Shown piece by piece: positions 59,835 to 64,000 of a stretch of 64,000 bases of DNA. Origin of the DNA: Streptomyces sp. NBC_00273. GTDB taxonomy: Bacteria > Actinomycetota > Actinomycetes > Streptomycetales > Streptomycetaceae. The stretch is from NCBI RefSeq assembly GCF_036178145.1, contig NZ_CP108067.1:5332001-5396000 (forward strand), read 5' to 3'. A model generated the notes under the pieces. The model did no database searches. It was given only the letters and a program-made list of their open reading frames with translations, and had not been told where the DNA came from. A program made the translations under genes and the position numbers. The number at the start of each line of letters is the position of its first letter. Position 1 is the first letter of the stretch.

Positions 59835-61194
59835 GACCCGGCTCCCGGACCGTTCCCGGGGTCGCTTCCAGAGTCGGCCCCGAGGCCGTTTCCAGAGTCG
59901 GCCCCGGGGCCGTTCCCCGGGTCCGGTCCGGCGCGCCACGGTCCTGGTCCGCCCGCCGCGGACCGGGTACGTCGGTCCGCGCGGCCGCCGGCTCCAGGGG
60001 GTCGAACCACGGTGGAACCAGCTCCTCCATGACCGCCGCCCGGGTCAGTGCGGGACCCGCCGTCGTCCGGGACTGCCAGAGCCGGTGCAGCAACTCCCGC
60101 TCCCGGCCCGCGAAATCCCGCTCCCGTACGGGGCCGCCGCGCCGCGCCCGGTTCCGTAGCAGGGCGAGGGCCGCCGCGTCCGCCTCGTAGCGGGCGACCG
60201 TGCGTCCGGCCGCCCGGCCCCCGCTGCGCCGGGCCAGGGCACGGGCCAGTGACCGGGCCGGCATCGAAGCCAGGGCCGGCACCTCGGCCGCACCGAGCCA
60301 GCCCGCGGCGGCGTACAGCGCGAGCTCACCCTCGACGGCCCGCAACCGGTTGCGCCTTATCCGCACCGCCAACCACACCAGCAGCCCGAACAGCGGGACC
60401 ATCACGCAGCTGTAGACCACGTAGAACCCGTGCTCCCCGAACTGCGAGGAGCCGTTCCACAGCGCGTGCATGCCCATGGCCAGCGCCAGGCCGAGCAGCG
60501 GCAGGAAGAACCTGCGCGGGCGGCGGGCGCTGACGGCGGCCACGCCGAAGCCCAGCCCGGTGAGCACGGTGAACAGCGGGTGCGCGAACGGCGACAGCAC
60601 TATCCGCACGAAGAACGTCGCCATCGTCACCGATTCCAGCACGCCGCTGCGGTCGGCCTGGTCCTCCACGAAGGCGTTGCCGAGGTAGAGGATGTTCTCG
60701 GTGAAGGCGAAGCCGGTGGCGGTGAAGCCGGCCACCACGAACCCGTCGGCGGGGCCGGTGAAATGGCGTCTTCGGAACAAGAACACCAGCAGCAGGGCGG
60801 CCGCCTTGGCGCTCTCCTCCACCACCGGGGCGATGGCCACCGAGCCGAGGTGATCGGCGGAGGAGGCGTCGGTGGTGGCAGCGGCGATCCACTCGGTGGC
60901 GAAGTTGTTGGCCAGTATCGCGATCAGCGCTGCGGTGCAGGCACCCCAGCCGAAGCAGAACAGCAGCTGCGACCAGGGCGCGGGCGCGGCCCGGCCCAGC
61001 CACCGGAAGGCCGCCATGAGCGGTGCCACCGGCAGCAGGGCCAGACCGAGACCGACGAAGAAGCCCGGGGTGCCGGTCTGTTCCCGCACGAGTTCGAGGA
61101 TGGCGACCCCGGTCGCGGCGAGCAGGGCGAGGAGCACGCACGTACGGACCGTGCCGGACGGACGTGGGAGCACGAAAGGGAGCGCTCGGTACAC
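59743..61194 (-). CDS. PrsW-family intramembrane metalloprotease
   Basis: 483 residues with about nine membrane segments. PrsW signature: 'APVVEESAKAAALLLVF' (EExxK-like metal site), 'GFAFTENILYLGNAF' (FxxxEN), 'GMHALWNGSS' (HxxxN). The C-terminal 200 residues are soluble and end in a low-complexity Pro/Gly/Thr tail. PrsW proteases cut anti-sigma factors or other membrane proteins. GTG 61194 is the start. The tail overlaps the end of the M23 gene on the opposite strand, which is unusual. Confidence 0.85.
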   Translation of the reverse strand: MYRALPFVLPRPSGTVRTCVLLALLAATGVAILELVREQTGTPGFFVGLGLALLPVAPLMAAFRWLGRAAPAPWSQLLFCFGWGACTAALIAILANNFATEWIAAATTDASSADHLGSVAIAPVVEESAKAAALLLVFLFRRRHFTGPADGFVVAGFTATGFAFTENILYLGNAFVEDQADRSGVLESVTMATFFVRIVLSPFAHPLFTVLTGLGFGVAAVSARRPRRFFLPLLGLALAMGMHALWNGSSQFGEHGFYVVYSCVMVPLFGLLVWLAVRIRRNRLRAVEGELALYAAAGWLGAAEVPALASMPARSLARALARRSGGRAAGRTVARYEADAAALALLRNRARRGGPVRERDFAGRERELLHRLWQSRTTAGPALTRAAVMEELVPPWFDPLEPAAARTDVPGPRRADQDRGAPDRTRGTAPGPTLETASGPTLEATPGTVREPGLRRSGPWSSATPAGPASIRPCVLPGGDEVR

Positions 61195-61237
61195 ACCATG
61201 ACCCTAGCGAGCCGGTCTGACACGAGCGGTGACCTTG

Positions 61238-62050
61238 TCAGTTCTCCGTGCGACGGAAGAGCAAGTCGTGTACGAGGTGTCCCTTGTCGAGGCCCTGGCC
61301 CTCGAAGCGGGTCAGCGGCCGGAAGGCGGGCCGCGGGGAGAAGCCGCCGTCGGGCTGGGTGTTCTCGAAGTCCGGGTGCGCGGTGAGCACTTCGAGCATC
61401 TGCTCGGCGTACGGCTCCCAGTCGGTCGCGCAGTGCAGTACGGCCCCGGGCGCCAGCCGGGTGGCGGCCAGCGTCAGGAAGTCGGGCTGGATCAGCCGGC
61501 GCTTGTGGTGGCGGGCCTTGGGCCACGGGTCCGGGAAGTACACGCGGATGCCGGCCAGCGAGTCGGGCGGCAGCATCTCGCGGAGCAGGATGATGGCGTC
61601 GCCGTTGGCCACCCGGACGTTGGTCATCCCGCCGCGCTCGGCGAGGGCGAGCAGGTTGCCCTGCCCGGGGGTGTGCACGTCGGCGGCGAGGATCCCGGTG
61701 CCGGGGTCGTCGGCGGCCATCTGGGCCGTGGCCTCGCCCATGCCGAAGCCGATCTCCAGGACGACCGGGAGGCCGTCGAAGAGCTCGTCGAGATCGAGGA
61801 CCCGGTGGCCGTCGATGTCCAGGCCCCAGGTGCCCCACAGGCGCTTCAGGGCCTCGCCCTGGCCGGTGGTGACCCGGCTGCGCCGGGGCTGGAAGCTCCG
61901 GATCCGCCGCTCGTGGTGCGAGCCGGCCGGGTCCGGCGAAGGCCCGTCGGGGAAGCGGGGCTCGGTGCGCCACTTGGGCGGCACGTACGCGTTCGTCTCC
62001 GGTGCGGTGTCCGGGAGGCGGGGCGACTGGGGATTCAGGGACTCAGACAC
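61238..62050 (-). CDS. trmB: tRNA (guanine-N7-)-methyltransferase
   Basis: 270 residues. 'VVLEIGFGMGEATAQMA' is the SAM motif I, 'LAADVHTPGQGNLLAL' motif II, 'IRVYFPDPWPKARHHKRRLIQPDFL' the hallmark TrmB segment, and 'ATDWEPYAEQMLEVL' the later motif. It makes m7G46 in the variable loop of tRNAs. An N-terminal extension of about 60 residues is usual in actinobacteria. GTG 62050; ribosome site weak. Confidence 0.93.
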   Translation of the reverse strand: MSESLNPQSPRLPDTAPETNAYVPPKWRTEPRFPDGPSPDPAGSHHERRIRSFQPRRSRVTTGQGEALKRLWGTWGLDIDGHRVLDLDELFDGLPVVLEIGFGMGEATAQMAADDPGTGILAADVHTPGQGNLLALAERGGMTNVRVANGDAIILLREMLPPDSLAGIRVYFPDPWPKARHHKRRLIQPDFLTLAATRLAPGAVLHCATDWEPYAEQMLEVLTAHPDFENTQPDGGFSPRPAFRPLTRFEGQGLDKGHLVHDLLFRRTEN

Positions 62051-62071
62051 AATGCGCTGATTCTACGACGG

Positions 62072-62110
62072 GGGGTGCGGGAGCCGCCGCGCGAGCGGCT
62101 CCCGCACCCC
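62072..62110 (-). terminator. Hairpin between lhgO and trmB
   Basis: GGGGTGCGGGAGCCGC (62072-62087) pairs with GCGGCTCCCGCACCCC (62095-62110), a 16-bp perfect stem. It lies 14 bp after the lhgO stop in the direction of transcription. Confidence 0.8.
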
Positions 62111-62123
62111 GCCGAAGCACTGC

Positions 62124-63326
62124 TCAGGCCGAGCCGAGGGTCCGCAGGGCGCGGGTGGCGATCTCCCGGCCGATCGGGAGGGACGCGGTCGCGGCGGGCG
62201 AGGGGGCGTTGAGGACGTGGACCGTACGCGGGGCGTCGCGGATCAGGAAGTCGTCCACCAGGGTGCCGTCGCGCAGCACGGCCTGGGCGCGGACCCCGGC
62301 CTCGGCGGGCCGCAGGTCGGCTGCGGTGACGGCCGGCAGCAGGCGCCGCACCGCCCGGGTGAAGGCCTGCTTCGACAGCGAGCGGTGGATCTCGCCCGTC
62401 CCGTACCGCCAGTGCCGTGCGGCCATCCGCCAGGAGCCCGGCCAGGCGAGCTCGTCCGCGATGTCCCCGGGCCGCACCGTCGACCAGGCGTAGCCCTCGC
62501 GGGCCAGCGCGGGCACGGCATTGGGGCCGACGTGGACGCCGCCGCCGATGCCCCGGGTCAGGTGCACCCCGAGGAAGGGGAACGCCGGGTCGGGCACCGG
62601 GTACACCAGGCCCCGGACCAGGTCCGGCCGCGCCAGGTCGTAGTACTCGCCACGGAAGGGGATGATCCGCATGCCCGGGTCGTCCCCGGCGAGGCGGGCG
62701 ATCCGGTCGCACTGGAGGCCCGCGCAGTTCACCAGCACCCGCGCCCTGACCACCAGGCCGGACGTCGTGCGGACCGCCACGGCCGAGGCGCGCCGGGAGA
62801 TCAGGTCCACGGCTCCGCCGTAGACGATCTCGGCGCCGGAGGCCTCCGCGAGCTGGGCGCTCACCCGGCCGTAGTCGACGATCCCGGTACTGCCGACGTG
62901 GATCGCCGCCAGCCCCCGCACCTCCGGCTCGTACTCCGTGATCTGCGCCGGGCCGAGCTCGCGCACCGGAATGCCGTTCTCCCGGCCGCGCTGGACCAGG
63001 GCGTGCAGCCGGGGCAGCTCCTCCCGCTCCGTGGCGACGATGAGCTTGCCCGTCACCTCGTGCGGAATCCCGTGCTCCGCACAGAACTTGACCATCTCCG
63101 CGGCCCCGCTCACCGCGAAGCGCGCCTTCAGGGAACCCGGGCGGTAGTAGATCCCGCTGTGGATCACCCCGCTGTTGCGGCCCGTCTGGTGCCGGGCCGG
63201 GCCCGACTCCTTCTCCAGGACCACGATCCTGGTCCCCGGAGCCAGGCGCGACAATGCATGCGCCGTCGACAGGCCGACGATCCCGCCGCCGATCACCAGC
63301 ACATCGCAGTCCACGCCGCCACCCAC
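62124..63326 (-). CDS. lhgO: L-2-hydroxyglutarate oxidase (FAD-dependent)
   Basis: 400 residues from GTG 63326 with GGGAGG 7 bp upstream; ATG 63356 is in frame but has no ribosome site. 'CDVLVIGGGIVGLSTAHALS' is the FAD-binding Rossmann loop, 'KESGPARHQTGRNSGVIHSGIYY' and 'VNCAGLQCDRIARLAG' are typical of LhgO, and the C-terminal 'VLNAPSPAATASLPIGREIA' is conserved. Converts L-2-hydroxyglutarate to 2-oxoglutarate, repairing a side product of metabolism, with electrons to the quinone pool. Confidence 0.9.
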   Translation of the reverse strand: MGGGVDCDVLVIGGGIVGLSTAHALSRLAPGTRIVVLEKESGPARHQTGRNSGVIHSGIYYRPGSLKARFAVSGAAEMVKFCAEHGIPHEVTGKLIVATEREELPRLHALVQRGRENGIPVRELGPAQITEYEPEVRGLAAIHVGSTGIVDYGRVSAQLAEASGAEIVYGGAVDLISRRASAVAVRTTSGLVVRARVLVNCAGLQCDRIARLAGDDPGMRIIPFRGEYYDLARPDLVRGLVYPVPDPAFPFLGVHLTRGIGGGVHVGPNAVPALAREGYAWSTVRPGDIADELAWPGSWRMAARHWRYGTGEIHRSLSKQAFTRAVRRLLPAVTAADLRPAEAGVRAQAVLRDGTLVDDFLIRDAPRTVHVLNAPSPAATASLPIGREIATRALRTLGSA

Positions 63327-63401
63327 GCTGACACCTCCCACCCCTGCATACTGCACCCCGGCACCGACAACGCGGCCACGCGGCCCCCCGGAAGACGGGT
63401 C

Positions 63402-64000
63402 TTATGCCGGCGCCACCAACAGCGGCCGGGCCCGTTCCCGCAGCTCTGCCACACGCGGCTCGTCCCCGTACGGTTCCAGGCGGTGCAGCAGGTCCCGTAC
63501 GTATTCGGTCGTTCGTGCCGAGGAGATCCTCCCCGCCACCTCCACCGCCCGGGTGCCCGCCGCGCACGCCGCGTCGAGATTGCCCGACTCCAGCTCGGCG
63601 ACCGCGCTCACCACCAGCCGCAGACCGTGCGACCGCACGTACTCCTCGGTGGGGCGCGACAGGGCCTGCTCGGTGAACCGCCGCACCTGCCGGGGCAGTT
63701 TCAGGTCCCGGTAGCATTCTGCAGCATCTGCCGCGAAACGGTCGTACGAGTAGAAACCCAGCCAGGTCGGATCCGGATCGCCCTCCCGGGACCGCTCCAG
63801 CCAACCCTCCGCCGCCCGCAGCGCAGCCCCGGCGGCCGTCGAATCGCCGGCCTTCGCGTGCGCCCGTGCTTCGACCAGCCGGAAGAAGCTCATGGTGCGG
63901 GCGGTGGCCAGGCCGCGGTTGCGCTCGAGGGCCGCCTGCGCGAGGTCCACCCCCTCGTCGGGGAAGTCCCGGTAGGTCGCCTGCAGGGACATCGAGGCCA
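63402..64000 (-). CDS. TPR-like C-terminal part of a regulator-type protein (5' partial)
   Basis: The frame stays open at the right edge, so at least 199 residues of the C-terminus are visible. It is all-helical with tetratricopeptide-like pairs ('[34 protein letters not shown]', '[21 protein letters not shown]', '[33 protein letters not shown]'). This is the C-terminal half of the large Streptomyces family of XRE-type regulators with TPR domains; the DNA-binding part would lie outside the window. Family assignment is moderate. Confidence 0.7.
   Translation of the reverse strand, partial: ASMSLQATYRDFPDEGVDLAQAALERNRGLATARTMSFFRLVEARAHAKAGDSTAAGAALRAAEGWLERSREGDPDPTWLGFYSYDRFAADAAECYRDLKLPRQVRRFTEQALSRPTEEYVRSHGLRLVVSAVAELESGNLDAACAAGTRAVEVAGRISSARTTEYVRDLLHRLEPYGDEPRVAELRERARPLLVAPA

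Overview
The window is chromosomal DNA of a Streptomyces or very close relative. The evidence is the very high GC content with G/C-biased third codon positions, frequent GTG and TTG starts, and the gene order purF-purM-DUF3073-vdh-hypothetical-bldC followed by hrpA. From memory this matches the S. coelicolor SCO4086-SCO4091 neighbourhood.

Left core (1-23.3 kb). A membrane protein with a Cys/Gly-rich tail (cut by the left edge), a mycothiol-dependent isomerase-like protein, a META-domain lipoprotein and a Tat-exported sulfatase are followed by purF/purM (purine synthesis), a DUF3073 protein, valine dehydrogenase, a hypothetical protein and the developmental regulator bldC. Next come a tRNA-Asp, the HrpA helicase, a secreted Ala/Pro-rich protein, a DsbA-like thioredoxin translationally coupled to CcdA, a tRNA Glu-Asp-Phe cluster, a small metalloprotease, two coupled CrcB fluoride-channel genes, a lipoprotein, and a DEAD-box RNA helicase whose RGG-like tail contains an identical 132-bp tandem duplication.

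Integrative element (23,290-51,439). A tRNA-Lys(UUU) gene is the target. A 45-bp copy of its 3' end recurs at 51,395-51,439, so about 28.1 kb is inserted. The recombination and replication genes sit on the left: tyrosine integrase, an HTH protein, an XRE regulator, an excisionase-like protein, a Prim-Pol replication protein and an ATPase. No FtsK/Tra-type transfer gene is visible. Both ends carry a pair of TGCGGGAGCG decamers 11 bp apart, which are candidate integrase arm sites. Cargo 1 (29.6-39.0 kb) is a tight seven-gene operon: AlaRS-core-like protein, glycosyltransferase, second SerRS, histidine phosphatase, kinase, archaeal-type SAM synthetase and kinase. A TPR regulator and a creatininase-family amidohydrolase are divergent from it. 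I do not recognise this as a described pathway. Cargo 2 (39.1-51.0 kb) is an anti-phage-type operon: DUF4365 protein, unknown protein, SNF2 helicase with a C-terminal DUF3883 domain, DUF1156 adenine methylase and DUF499 ATPase. This is a helicase-methylase-ATPase (HMA-type) system with two extra genes.

Right core (51.5-64 kb). A TrmB/LuxR-type regulator is divergent from a 49-residue secreted-peptide gene and a small partner. They are followed by two secreted cell-wall-active proteins that share a 669-bp, nearly identical five-blade repeat domain, a GNAT acetyltransferase, initiator tRNA-Met, a SpoIIE-type phosphatase, an M23 peptidase that overlaps a PrsW protease tail to tail, TrmB, L-2-hydroxyglutarate oxidase and the C-terminal part of a TPR protein cut by the right edge.
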